Source of the DNA: Endozoicomonas sp. OPT23
GTDB taxonomy: Bacteria; Pseudomonadota; Gammaproteobacteria; Pseudomonadales; Endozoicomonadaceae
Direction of reading: 5' to 3'
NCBI RefSeq assembly: GCF_009653635.1
Contig: NZ_PPFD01000002.1
Span: 62,001 to 126,000 of the forward strand
Length of the DNA stretch: 64,000 nucleotides
The notes beneath the pieces are model-generated. The model was not told where the DNA came from. It did not search any database and worked only from the letters and a program-made list of their open reading frames with translations. Numbering within the stretch: position 1 is the stretch's first letter; every line of letters starts with the position of its first letter. Position numbers and translations under genes: made by a program. Below, one piece after another: positions 20,154 through 29,244 of this stretch.

Positions 20154-21008
20154 TTATCTCTGAAAGAGCAGCTTGTGTGAAATGCTGGAGAAAACTGCAG
20201 AGTTCTCCAACGTATTCAGAGTTGCGTGTGTAAGGGGGGCAGGTGATTTCCATACTTCCCATTCAACGTTGTTACCGCGCACTAAAAGCCCTGAACGAAT
20301 GGCGATGGATTGCATCAGGGTGAAAACTACAACGGCAATATCATATTGTTGGCTGTCAGAAGCATAGATGTCATCTAGCTTTTTAAGAGGCTCTCGTCCT
20401 GTGTAATTCAGATAAACCGCATCCAGCACTTCTCTATGTGCCTGACGAATAGTTTGCCTGCCGTCTTGAAAAAGGTCTGAATGCGTGCTCCAGAAACCTG
20501 TTACCTGCGAGTCAACAGGAGTATCAATTGTGTCTCGTATAAGATCAGAGAGTCCGGTTGCTCTGATTGCAAGCATTTCAGTTACTTTACTGACCAGATG
20601 ATGTTGCCAGTTTTTATTGAAGCTGTAGTTTTTTATTATCCCGCCGTTTGAGCGAATAGTATGTCTGGTGTCAAACAGGTTAATGTATTCTCTACTGCTA
20701 GGGTTATGCTCAGGTCTCACCATGTGCACAGTCAGTGTATTTTGATTTTTATTAAGCTGAGATATCAGTTCTTCTGAATAGTTTGATTGACCGTCTGAAT
20801 CAAAATCCAGAATCTGGTTAATCAGCTTTTTAGCACAAGAGGTATGGACTGAATTTATCTTGTCTTCGAAGACTAGAGGAAAATCAAAAATTTCCTCACT
20901 GTGGTCAGGGTTTAGCTGACTGCAATAGTTGGTGTCAGCAAGTGTTAATTCACTTATAAGAATTAGGCAAAATAATGGTAATCGCTTCCAGAGTTTCTGA
21001 AACAGCAT
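20154..21008 (-). CDS. secreted protein of unknown family, paralogue A
   Basis: 284 residues beginning with a signal peptide (MLFQKLWKRLPLFCLILISELTLA-D). The N-terminal half shares a clear pattern with the two neighbouring genes: C-x-[QT]-L-x-P-D-H-S-E-E-I-F-D-F-P-L, then SCAKKLINQILDFDSDGQSNY, a calcium-loop-like DxDxDG sequence. The C-terminus ends SSISHKLLFQR, nearly the same as paralogue C (SEISHKLLFQK). GGAG six bases before the ATG at 21008 supports this start over the one four codons upstream. No enzyme motif is evident. Probably exported to the periplasm or beyond. Confidence 0.85.
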   Translation of the reverse strand: MLFQKLWKRLPLFCLILISELTLADTNYCSQLNPDHSEEIFDFPLVFEDKINSVHTSCAKKLINQILDFDSDGQSNYSEELISQLNKNQNTLTVHMVRPEHNPSSREYINLFDTRHTIRSNGGIIKNYSFNKNWQHHLVSKVTEMLAIRATGLSDLIRDTIDTPVDSQVTGFWSTHSDLFQDGRQTIRQAHREVLDAVYLNYTGREPLKKLDDIYASDSQQYDIAVVVFTLMQSIAIRSGLLVRGNNVEWEVWKSPAPLTHATLNTLENSAVFSSISHKLLFQR

Positions 21009-21309
21009 ATCTAGCTCCATAACGTGTTTTTAGTAGATGTTATATTTGGTTTTCCAGTTATTTCCGGAGACTCAGCCTAGTACACATATAATTAATGTGT
21101 ATTTATGTCTTGAAGGTTTGACGAAGCGGAAACTTATTCCGAACTCACTGGCATGGAAGCATGCTTCTGGGTATGGTCGGTTTTATACGTCACTTAAAAA
21201 ATTGATTGTGGAATAGGGGGGCGAGTTGTGTGGTTCCTGACAGGAAAAATTGAGCAGCGGGTGACTATAGCAGGGCCGTGATAACACGGCCCTTAGTTAG
21301 GTATAGGGA
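21009..21309. other. 301-base gap between paralogues A and B
   Basis: No gene is supported. It contains the hairpin AGGGCCGTG (21272-21280) / CACGGCCCT (21285-21293), a perfect 9-bp stem 17 bases past the stop of paralogue B. A T-run is absent, so it may protect the 3' end or act as a weak terminator. The promoter of paralogue A must lie here but was not identified. Confidence 0.55.
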
Positions 21310-22230
21310 CTATTCGTTACTCTCAAGTCTATCGACAATACCCTTCAGCGTTGGTAGCTCTTCCAGAGTTGGCTTGTGTTTACGCCAGTTCTGATTGAAC
21401 TCGAACCTATCTTCAAGTAACAGTCCGGTTCGGTCCAGAAGTACCAGTGTTAGTGTGCCTATTAGTTCGGTTATATATATGAATTGATCGATTTCTTTTG
21501 TGAGGTCAATTCCGCTGCTGAATGTTTCCCCAGCCATAGCATTAGCGAAGAATATGAATGCTGCGCGTTTCCGTAAAGGTTCTTCTTCTACATTGAGCTT
21601 TAAACTTTTTAATTCCTCATGAAAGCTTGCCAGCTCGTCAGGTATCAGTACTTTATTTTGCAAGCCGCTGATGTTTGCAGGGTTCTGTTCTTGGGTGATG
21701 GATTCGGTGTCTTCCGTATCTCGCTGGTAACTAGAGAGAAAACGCACTTTAGCGTCCAACTCGTCGAATATGTAGGTTCCATGCAGCACTATGTCTTTGG
21801 CTAGCATATGGACGAGTGTCTGCTGCCAGTCAGACTTACTCAAATCAATTTGTGTGTTGCGATAGCGTTCGCCTGATTGAGAATACGCAAAAGAACCATC
21901 TTCTATGGTTTCAGATCCCTCAGCAGGAAGAGCGGCTGCTAGATAGAGAATATAACCTTCAGAGATAAGTTTTTTGATTCTCTTTGTAGGGTAATCCGGA
22001 TTTCCATCGAGGTCGTAATCAAGAACCCGGTTGATCAGTCCCAGCGCACAAGATTTATTGCTCTCACTGACATAACCAGTGATTTTTAAGGGGAGACCGA
22101 AGATTTCGGTCCCATGGTTCTCGGGGAGCTGTGCACAGAGGTCTTTTTGTTGTGCTGCAGCATTGGCTAGGTTTGTATAGCAGGCTGAAAGAAATATCAG
22201 GCTTAACAGGTTTCTGATATAGATTTTCAT
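21310..22230 (-). CDS. secreted protein of unknown family, paralogue B
   Basis: 306 residues from an internal ATG at 22230, chosen because it begins a signal peptide (MKIYIRNLLSLIFLSACYTNLANA) and has AGAGAAAG upstream; the longer frame would add 14 polar residues. Shared family pattern: LCAQLPENHGTEIFGLPLKI, then SCALGLINRVLDYDLDGNPDY with a DxDxDGxxD calcium-loop-like motif. The C-terminal half diverges from paralogues A and C and lacks their ISHKLLFQ ending. Middle paralogue of the three; the most divergent one. No function can be assigned. Confidence 0.82.
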   Translation of the reverse strand: MKIYIRNLLSLIFLSACYTNLANAAAQQKDLCAQLPENHGTEIFGLPLKITGYVSESNKSCALGLINRVLDYDLDGNPDYPTKRIKKLISEGYILYLAAALPAEGSETIEDGSFAYSQSGERYRNTQIDLSKSDWQQTLVHMLAKDIVLHGTYIFDELDAKVRFLSSYQRDTEDTESITQEQNPANISGLQNKVLIPDELASFHEELKSLKLNVEEEPLRKRAAFIFFANAMAGETFSSGIDLTKEIDQFIYITELIGTLTLVLLDRTGLLLEDRFEFNQNWRKHKPTLEELPTLKGIVDRLESNE

Positions 22231-22533
22231 TTGTACTTTCTCTTTGAGTGTATGGTTGCCGGTAGACTCCACTTGTTATTAATAGTTCATATTTACTTTT
22301 TTGTTATTAAAAAGCTCAACTTCAGATTGATGGAAAACCTGTTTTTATAGATGTTTTTATGCAGCTGTAATTTTCTGTTTTTTGATTCGTTGGTGTATTA
22401 GTTCCAGAACTGGGATGGCTATTCGTATGCCTGTTTTGGAAGGAAGGAAAGTAGAGGAAGAATAAATAATAGGGTCTTCGAGAAACATTCTTTCATTCCT
22501 ACAATGTTTCTCGAGTGACTTTATGCAGATCAA
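22231..22533. other. 303-base gap between paralogues B and C
   Basis: No gene is supported. It contains a perfect 11-bp inverted repeat, CGAGAAACATT (22479-22489) and AATGTTTCTCG (22503-22513), with a 13-base loop, 20 bases past the stop of paralogue C. Possible terminator or 3'-end stabiliser for paralogue C. Confidence 0.55.
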
Positions 22534-23370
22534 TTACTTCTGAAATAACAGTTTATGTGATATTTCGGAAAATGCAGGGAGGCCATCAAGGGTGGTGAGC
22601 GCTGTTTGATTGAATAGTATTCTCTCTTTCCCTTCTACTCCGTTGTCAGTGCTTTCCATTAATGAAGAACGAATGACAACTGATTGCATAAGGGTAAAGC
22701 CAGTAAGAGATAAGGCATCAGTTTCTGGGTCGTCGGTAAACAGTTCATCATCACTCAAATTTAGATCAAGGCTTCCCCTGATTTCCCGGTTTACGACTTC
22801 GAATATGCCAGCAGGCAAGTTTGAATCCTTAGGAAAGCGAGAGCGGATACCTGATGAATATGAGTCAATCGGAGGTGTGCCTTTAAAGGCCATGTAGAAT
22901 TTAAGCAATTTTGTTGCTTTTACAGACACGAAATAAGCAACGCTATAAACCAGCTTTTCCTGCCATTCCGGGCTATCTTCAAGTTTTGTAGAAGTACTAC
23001 CATCTTCTTTGATCGTATGTGACTGATGATGGAGAGAAATTGACCCCATAGGATTTACGGACGCCTCAGCCTCAGGTGCTTCGTCATGAAGATTTAATAC
23101 AGTTTTATATGCATGGAGCTGGTCTATCAAACCTCTCGAGTAGTTCAGCTCCCCATCTGAATCAAAATCCAGAACCTGGTTAATCAGTTTTTTTGCGCAG
23201 GATTTATCCGAGTCGCTGAGTTTTGGGTCGAGATACAGCGGGAAGTCGAAAATCTCTTCACTGTGATCCGGCTCTAACGTGCTGCACAAATCCTCGTTGG
23301 ATAGCGCCAGCTCGCTTATAAACAGTAAAACAAGTACGGGCAGGCTATTTTTGATTGTCTTAAGTAGCAT
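22534..23370 (-). CDS. secreted protein of unknown family, paralogue C
   Basis: 278 residues from ATG 23370 (a GTG four codons upstream is less likely). Signal peptide MLLKTIKNSLPVLVLLFISELALS closely resembles that of paralogue A. Family pattern: LCSTLEPDHSEEIFDFPLYL, SCAKKLINQVLDFDSDGELNY, and the C-terminus FSEISHKLLFQK. Also shares FTLMQSVVIRSSL with FTLMQSIAIRSGL of paralogue A. First gene of the three in transcription order. Tandem duplication is clear; function unknown. Confidence 0.85.
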   Translation of the reverse strand: MLLKTIKNSLPVLVLLFISELALSNEDLCSTLEPDHSEEIFDFPLYLDPKLSDSDKSCAKKLINQVLDFDSDGELNYSRGLIDQLHAYKTVLNLHDEAPEAEASVNPMGSISLHHQSHTIKEDGSTSTKLEDSPEWQEKLVYSVAYFVSVKATKLLKFYMAFKGTPPIDSYSSGIRSRFPKDSNLPAGIFEVVNREIRGSLDLNLSDDELFTDDPETDALSLTGFTLMQSVVIRSSLMESTDNGVEGKERILFNQTALTTLDGLPAFSEISHKLLFQK

Positions 23371-23588
23371 GGCAGCATCCACAATTCATTAATGGCTGTT
23401 TATTTTTTTTGCAGTCAATTGAGGTTTAGTCCTGAGAGATGAATGAGGTTAGTCCATATTCTATAGTTGCGCTTTTGTCTGATGTTGGTGCAGGACTACT
23501 CCTTTCCGAATGATTTGAAATATACTTCACAGAATTCTTGGACCTCATAACCATGAGGGTCTGAATTGATTGTTCAAAGGAGTAACGA

Positions 23589-23969
23589 GTGGACATAGTT
23601 CGTATAGAAGATCTGCAGACAGAGGCAGTGATAGGTGTTTACGACTTTGAGCATAAAGCGCCTCAGCCATTGATTATCGACCTTGAACTGGAGACTGATT
23701 TTTCCAGAGCATTCAGGTCGGACGATCTGAATGATGCGCTTGATTACGATGCCATCACTCAAGCGGTCAGGGCTTTCTGTGAAAGTTCTCGTTATGCTTT
23801 GCTGGAAAAAATGGCCGGTGATTTGATTGCCATGATTCAGGAACGCTTTAATGTTGATAAGGTCGGCATTAAAATCCGTAAGCCTGCAGCACTGAAAGGT
23901 GCCATGGCATCCGTGTGGTGCGAGCGCACCAGAGCAGAGATATCACAGTTGGAGAAGAGTAACGGATGA
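23589..23969 (+). CDS. folB: dihydroneopterin aldolase
   Basis: Folate pathway enzyme that cleaves 7,8-dihydroneopterin to 6-hydroxymethyl-dihydropterin and glycolaldehyde. The 126-residue protein shows DIVRIEDLQTEAVIGVYDFEHKAPQPLIIDLELE and the LDYDAITQAVRAFCESSRYALLEKMAGDLI core; the Lys in the KIRKPAALKGAMASVWCERTRAE segment fits the catalytic Lys region. Starts with GTG; AGGAG at 23578-23582 supports it. The stop overlaps folK by four bases (ATGA), so translation is coupled. Confidence 0.96.
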   Translation: MDIVRIEDLQTEAVIGVYDFEHKAPQPLIIDLELETDFSRAFRSDDLNDALDYDAITQAVRAFCESSRYALLEKMAGDLIAMIQERFNVDKVGIKIRKPAALKGAMASVWCERTRAEISQLEKSNG

Positions 23970-24448
23970 CGCTTTATTACCTGGGGCTGGGTTCGAATCA
24001 GGATGCTGAAATCAATATGCAGCGTATGCTGGTTTTATTGCAAAAGCGGTTTGATGAACTGCTGGTATCCAGCGTCGTCAGAACTGAGGCTGAAGGCTGC
24101 GCAGCTGCGGATTATCTGAACGCTGTTGTCTGCTTTAAATCCGACTTGTCCCGGGTACAGCTGAATCAATGGTGTAAGCAGCAGGAAGATGCTCTTGGCA
24201 GAAAGAGAGGTTCTTTAGTCTGTCACGCTGATATGGATATTCTTCAGGTGGTTAAGCGACCACTGGATGTCTCAGTTTCATCGATAAAGGAAGTCTTCTT
24301 TCAACCGTTGCTTAAGCAGTTGGTGAGTGTTCAAAGTGGGGCCGGCTTTATTCCACAGGTTGAAACCATCAGCATCAAACTGGCAACAGGTGAAGAGCTG
24401 GGAGTTAAACCCCAGCTGATAAAAGCCAACGCTGTTGAAGTCGCTTAA
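23966..24448 (+). CDS. HPPK (FolK)-like protein, degenerate motif
   Basis: Matches 6-hydroxymethyl-dihydropterin pyrophosphokinase: YYLGLGSNQDAEINMQ at the N-terminus and the ADMDIL pair of metal-binding Asp residues. The usual RWGPRTLDLDI block is altered to KRGSLVCHADMDI, losing the Trp and second Arg that order the active-site loop, and the following HP...R.F motif is absent. It overlaps folB by four bases. In Pseudomonas a second HPPK-like gene occupies the same place between folB and cca. Catalytic competence is uncertain; a standard folK may be elsewhere. Confidence 0.8.
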   Translation: MTLYYLGLGSNQDAEINMQRMLVLLQKRFDELLVSSVVRTEAEGCAAADYLNAVVCFKSDLSRVQLNQWCKQQEDALGRKRGSLVCHADMDILQVVKRPLDVSVSSIKEVFFQPLLKQLVSVQSGAGFIPQVETISIKLATGEELGVKPQLIKANAVEVA

Positions 24449-24453
24449 AGAGA

Positions 24454-25584
24454 TTATTGCTGGTTCAGCGCTGAGTCAATACGTTCAATGCGGGCAATTC
24501 TAAGTTGCTCGCCCACTTCTCTGCCTTTATAGCCCTGCTCAACAAATTCTCTGGCGCTCATTCCCTTACATTCTTCAAGAATAGCTTTGACCTGCTCGAC
24601 AGTTGATTTAACCAACGGTTGGTTAACGACCTGCCCGTGAATATCAGCTACTTCCAGTAGTTGTGAGAAACGCTCAGATCTTCTGAAGGCATCGGTCTGT
24701 TCATACAGGTTGATCAGAGATTCTCCGGAAAGATCATTCAACGTCGTATGCACTCGATTGATATGAGCAGTAACCAGAGCGGTCAGTTCAGAAAAATGTG
24801 TGGGTAATTTCTGACGTTTGGCAAAAGCCTTGATCGCCTTATTGTCGAAGGTATCGAACGTAAAACAGAGCGCAAGGCGAACTTCTGCTTCACTTTGTTT
24901 AGTCGATGCCAGCTGCAGAGCCTGTTTTATGTCATTACTGTGGGCTGCATTAATCAGCTCTGGTAATACGACAGATAATGCGTTGCACTGCGCAAGAACC
25001 TCAAAATAAACTGAAGGTGTTTGTTCGGAAAGCGCTCTGACGGTTTCCTGCCAGACACGTTCAGGCACCAGCCATGACGCTTCATCATCTGCCACCATCT
25101 TTTTCATCAGTTCATTGGTTTCCGGCGCAACGGCAAAACCAAAATGATGAAAGCGGGCTGCAAAGCGCGCTACACGAAGAATTCGTAACGGGTCTTCCTG
25201 AAAGGCAGGGGAGACATGGCGCAGTAGTTTGTTCTTAAGATCCTGTTGGCCATTAAATGGGTCAATGATCTTACCGCTTTCATCTTCCGCCATGGCATTA
25301 ATCGTCAGGTCGCGACGAATCAGGTCTTCTTCCAGAGTGACATCTGCAGACGTATGAAAAGTGAAGCCTGCGTAACCATGGCCTGATTTTCTTTCAGTTC
25401 GAGCCAGTGCGTATTCTTCTCTGGTTTTTGGGTGCAGGAAAACGGGAAAGTCCTGGCCTACTGGCTGAAAGCCCTGCTTAATCATTTCTTTTGGAGTGCT
25501 GCCAACGACAACCCAGTCATTGTCCTTGACCTCAATGCCAAGGAGTCTGTCACGGACTGCACCGCCTACCAGAAAAGCTTTCAT
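24454..25584 (-). CDS. cca: CCA tRNA nucleotidyltransferase
   Basis: Adds or repairs the 3' CCA end of tRNAs. Class II nucleotidyltransferase head with [13 protein letters not shown] (residues 4-16), the metal-binding Asp21/Asp23 pair in [18 protein letters not shown] and [16 protein letters not shown]. At 376 residues it lacks the C-terminal HD phosphohydrolase domain of E. coli Cca, as in other short gammaproteobacterial forms. Convergent with folK, five bases apart. Confidence 0.96.
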   Translation of the reverse strand: MKAFLVGGAVRDRLLGIEVKDNDWVVVGSTPKEMIKQGFQPVGQDFPVFLHPKTREEYALARTERKSGHGYAGFTFHTSADVTLEEDLIRRDLTINAMAEDESGKIIDPFNGQQDLKNKLLRHVSPAFQEDPLRILRVARFAARFHHFGFAVAPETNELMKKMVADDEASWLVPERVWQETVRALSEQTPSVYFEVLAQCNALSVVLPELINAAHSNDIKQALQLASTKQSEAEVRLALCFTFDTFDNKAIKAFAKRQKLPTHFSELTALVTAHINRVHTTLNDLSGESLINLYEQTDAFRRSERFSQLLEVADIHGQVVNQPLVKSTVEQVKAILEECKGMSAREFVEQGYKGREVGEQLRIARIERIDSALNQQ

Positions 25585-25983
25585 TCAATACCACACACAA
25601 AAAAGATGTTGTTAACGCCATGTTAGGGGTTGAAGCCGCTTTTGTGAATGCTGTGCCTGCTGTTTGCTCTGTTCCTTCAGGAACATCTTTTTGCTGTTGT
25701 AATCCTCTGGGCATTTTTGTGATTTTTCGGCATGATACTTATATGAAACGATGTTGATGAAATCAGACATATTCCCTGATTCAGAAAACAGTTTTCGCTC
25801 ATGGATGTTTGAGCCATAAGCTCAATAAGTATGCAGACACGCGAACCTACAGGCCATTACCCGCCTCCGGCGGGTAATGGCTGAATGGATGATATGTGTG
25901 TCCACACACTTAAAAAAATTCCAAATAAGTTTATCGAACGTATTAATCAGCCTCTCTTGGGCTGAATGAGGGGAAGAGCACTC
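25585..25983. other. 399-base divergent cca/putA intergenic region
   Basis: No gene is supported. It contains a perfect 13-bp hairpin (25853-25881) and, 14 bases further, TGTGTG-TC-CACACA (25896-25909), followed by an A-run. The putA promoter and any proline-responsive control should be here, because this PutA has no DNA-binding domain. Confidence 0.5.
25853..25881. repeat. perfect 13-bp inverted repeat upstream of putA
   Basis: GCCATTACCCGCC (25853-25865) is the exact reverse complement of GGCGGGTAATGGC (25869-25881), with a three-base loop. No T-run follows on either strand, so it is not a typical terminator. It could be an operator, a leader hairpin or a dispersed palindromic unit. Confidence 0.75.
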
Positions 25984-28900
25984 ATGTTTGAGGCCAAGGC
26001 AGTATTTGGTCCTGATTTTATTCAGGCAGGCTCGGCAGAGCTGTGGCAACACATCTCACCACTTTACAGTGTTGATGAATCAGCATGGCTGGAACAGTTG
26101 CTGGAGCTGGCAAAGCCGGAACCACAACAGCTGGCGACGGTTACTCGTCGAACAACAAAGCTGGTGGAACAGGTTCGGGCTCGTGAAGATGCTATTCATA
26201 TGATCGATTCCATGCTGCTGCAATACAGTCTGGACACCCGTGAAGGCATATTGTTGATGTGTCTGGCTGAAGCTCTGATGCGTATTCCTGATGCGGAAAC
26301 CGCTGATGCTCTGATCAGAGACAAGATCAGCGTTGCGGAGTGGGAAAAACATATCAAGCAGAGTGACTCGCTGCTGGTTAATGCCTCTACCTGGGGATTG
26401 ATGCTGACCGGTAAAGTGGTGACCCTTGATAAAAAAGAAGATGGTCGCCCCGGTAACGTCATCAGTCGTCTGGTTAAAAAGATGGGTGAGCCGGTGATTC
26501 GTCAGGCGGTGAACCAGGCCATGAAAATCATGGGCGAGCATTTTGTGCTGGGTCGCACCATTGAAGAAGCATTGAAAAATGGCAGCAAGCCCAGAGAAAA
26601 AGGTTATACCTACTCTTTTGATATGCTGGGTGAAGCTGCGTTGACTGCGGATGACGCTCAGAAATACCTTGAATCCTATCGTGCTGCTATTCAATCCGTA
26701 GGCAAAGAAAAATCTAATTCAAAGAGTCCAAGGCCAACCGTATCTATCAAGCTCTCTGCTCTGCATCCTCGTTATGAAGTTGCCAACGAACAGCGTGTGC
26801 TGACTGAACTGTTCGACAGTGTTCGTGGCTTGATTCGTGAAGCCAGAGCACTGAATGTTGGCATCACCATTGATGCGGAAGAGCAAGATCGTCTTGAACT
26901 ATCCCTGAAACTGTTTGAAAAACTCTACCGCCATGTTGATTGCAAAGGTTGGGGTGATTTTGGTCTGGTGGTTCAGGCCTATGGCAAGCGTGCGTTGCCT
27001 GTTCTGGCGTGGCTGAGTGCTCTGTCAGCAGAGCAGGGTGATCGAATTCCGGTTCGACTGGTTAAAGGCGCTTACTGGGACAGTGAGATCAAACTCTGCC
27101 AGCAGAATGGTCTGTCAGGTTATCCGGTTTATACCCGTAAAGAAGCGACTGATGTTGCTTATCTGGTGTGCGCCCGTTATCTGCTGAGTGAACAAACGGC
27201 AGGGCGTATCTATCCACAGTTTGCTTCCCACAATGCCCATACCGTTGCCAGTATTCTGAATCTGGCAGAGCAATCTAATGACAGTGAATTTGAATTCCAG
27301 CGTCTGCATGGCATGGGCGATGCGCTCTATAACACAGTGCTGGATCAGGAGCAGTCCAATGTTCGCATCTATGCGCCGGTAGGCAGTCATAAAGATTTGC
27401 TGCCGTATCTGGTTCGTCGTCTGCTGGAAAATGGTGCTAACTCTTCCTTCGTTCATCGTTTAGTAGATGCCAAAACACCGGTAGAAGATCTGGTTCATCA
27501 TCCGGCTTCATTGCTGGCTGCCAACACTTCTCTGGCGAACGATCGAATTCCACTGCCTGTGGATATCTTTGGTGAATCCCGCAAGAACTCAATGGGCGTG
27601 AATATCGATATTGAGCATGAGTGGCAAAGCTTTTCGGAGTCTGTTGGCCAGTTTATGGGCAACAGCTGGCAGAAAGGGCCGATCATCTCAGGTCAGCAGT
27701 TGGAATCAGGTAAAGCCGTTGAGATTGCCTGCCCGTACAAGTTGAATGAAATTACTGGTCAGTTGCATTATGCCAGTTCAGAAGCCATCGACCGAGCCAT
27801 TGAACTGGCTGATCAGGCTTTTGATGACTGGAACAATACACCTGTTGATGTTCGCGCAAGCTATCTGGAAACCCTTGCTGACAGGATGGAAGAAAATCTT
27901 CATGAATTGGTGGCTCTTTGTCACAAGGAAGCCGGTAAAACGATTCATGACAGCATTGATGAAATTCGTGAAGCGGTGGACTTCTGTCGTTACTACGCGA
28001 TTCAGGCCAGAGAGAAATTTGCGCAGCCGCAACTGATGCCAGGACCTACGGGTGAATCTAACGAACTTTATCTCACGGGTCGTGGTGTCTTTGTTTGCAT
28101 CAGTCCGTGGAACTTCCCTCTGGCTATCTTCCTGGGGCAGGTAACAGCGGCTCTGGCTGCTGGTAATACGGTTATTGCTAAACCTGCTGAACAAACCAGT
28201 CTGATTGCTGCCCGGGCAGTAGAGCTAATGTTGGAAAGTGGTGTGCCAGCCAATGCTATTCAACTGGTAACCGGTGCTGGTCGTGAAGTGGGTCAACAAC
28301 TGACGTCTGATCATCGAATTGCCGGTGTGGCCTTTACAGGTTCGACCCAGACTGCGAAAGTAATCAACCAGACTCTGGCAGCGAGATCGGGTGCGATTCT
28401 GCCACTGATTGCTGAAACCGGTGGTCAAAATGCCATGATCGTTGATTCCACTGCTCTGCCGGAACAGGTAATCAATGATGTCGTGCAGTCAGCTTTTGCC
28501 AGTGCCGGCCAGCGTTGTTCTGCACTGCGGGTGTTGTATGTTCAGGATGATATTGCTGACCGTGTTATTGATCTGCTGAAAGGTGCCATGGCAGAACTGA
28601 AGGTGGGTAACCCCGCTCTTCATGAAACTGACCTTGGTCCGGTCATCAGTGATGTGGCCCTTGAAGGTTTGGCGACACACGTCAAACGCATGAAAGCGGA
28701 AGCAAAACTGATAGCAGAAGTAGAACTGGGTGCTGAATGCAGTCAGGGGTACTTTATTGCGCCTGTGGCTTTTGAAATTGATAGTATCAGCCAGCTGGAA
28801 AAAGAACAGTTTGGCCCCATTCTGCATCTGGTGCGTTATAAAGCGTCAGAGTTGAATAAGGTAGTTGCTGATATTAATGCTACCGGTTACGGCCTGACGG

Positions 28901-29160
28901 TTGGTATTCACAGCCGTAATGAAGCGACTGCAGCTTATCTGGATCAGAACCTGAGAGTCGGTAATGTCTATATCAATCGTAACCAGATAGGCGCGGTTGT
29001 TGGCGTTCAGCCATTTGGCGGGCAGGGGCTCTCCGGAACCGGCCCTAAAGCTGGTGGACCTCATTACCTGATTCGCTTCGCGACAGAACGAACCCGTTCC
29101 ATTAACACTACTGCTGTTGGTGGTAATGCGACATTGCTGTCATTGGGCAGTGGTCACTAA
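25984..29160 (+). CDS. putA: bifunctional proline dehydrogenase / P5C dehydrogenase PutA
   Basis: Oxidises proline to glutamate in two steps (FAD-dependent PRODH, then NAD-dependent aldehyde dehydrogenase). The PRODH barrel spans about residues 150-450 (KLSALHPRYE, VRLVKGAYWDSEIK, FASHNAHTVASI). The dehydrogenase spans about 540-1040 with AETGGQNAMIVD (general base Glu) and SAGQRCSALR (catalytic Cys). Start placed at 25984 because AGGGGAAGAG lies between an upstream ATG and this one. At 1058 residues it lacks the N-terminal ribbon-helix-helix domain of E. coli PutA, so it cannot repress itself. putP follows. Confidence 0.97.
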   Translation: MFEAKAVFGPDFIQAGSAELWQHISPLYSVDESAWLEQLLELAKPEPQQLATVTRRTTKLVEQVRAREDAIHMIDSMLLQYSLDTREGILLMCLAEALMRIPDAETADALIRDKISVAEWEKHIKQSDSLLVNASTWGLMLTGKVVTLDKKEDGRPGNVISRLVKKMGEPVIRQAVNQAMKIMGEHFVLGRTIEEALKNGSKPREKGYTYSFDMLGEAALTADDAQKYLESYRAAIQSVGKEKSNSKSPRPTVSIKLSALHPRYEVANEQRVLTELFDSVRGLIREARALNVGITIDAEEQDRLELSLKLFEKLYRHVDCKGWGDFGLVVQAYGKRALPVLAWLSALSAEQGDRIPVRLVKGAYWDSEIKLCQQNGLSGYPVYTRKEATDVAYLVCARYLLSEQTAGRIYPQFASHNAHTVASILNLAEQSNDSEFEFQRLHGMGDALYNTVLDQEQSNVRIYAPVGSHKDLLPYLVRRLLENGANSSFVHRLVDAKTPVEDLVHHPASLLAANTSLANDRIPLPVDIFGESRKNSMGVNIDIEHEWQSFSESVGQFMGNSWQKGPIISGQQLESGKAVEIACPYKLNEITGQLHYASSEAIDRAIELADQAFDDWNNTPVDVRASYLETLADRMEENLHELVALCHKEAGKTIHDSIDEIREAVDFCRYYAIQAREKFAQPQLMPGPTGESNELYLTGRGVFVCISPWNFPLAIFLGQVTAALAAGNTVIAKPAEQTSLIAARAVELMLESGVPANAIQLVTGAGREVGQQLTSDHRIAGVAFTGSTQTAKVINQTLAARSGAILPLIAETGGQNAMIVDSTALPEQVINDVVQSAFASAGQRCSALRVLYVQDDIADRVIDLLKGAMAELKVGNPALHETDLGPVISDVALEGLATHVKRMKAEAKLIAEVELGAECSQGYFIAPVAFEIDSISQLEKEQFGPILHLVRYKASELNKVVADINATGYGLTVGIHSRNEATAAYLDQNLRVGNVYINRNQIGAVVGVQPFGGQGLSGTGPKAGGPHYLIRFATERTRSINTTAVGGNATLLSLGSGH

Positions 29161-29177
29161 TTCGTTTTTAAAAATTC

Positions 29178-29198
29178 GGGGCGGCATTTTGTTGCCCC
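29178..29198 (+). terminator. weak hairpin between putA and putP
   Basis: GGGGCGGCA pairs with TGTTGCCCC around TTT, including two G-U pairs. No clear T-run follows, so it may attenuate or only stabilise the putA end; read-through into putP is likely. Confidence 0.4.
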
Positions 29199-29244
29199 TC
29201 TATACCTGACGTAAAACAGACAATTCATAATAAGGACAATCCAT

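Noticed and set aside
25822-26052. 76-codon minus-strand frame overlapping the putA start
   Set aside because: It runs across the palindromic region and into putA antisense; no support.
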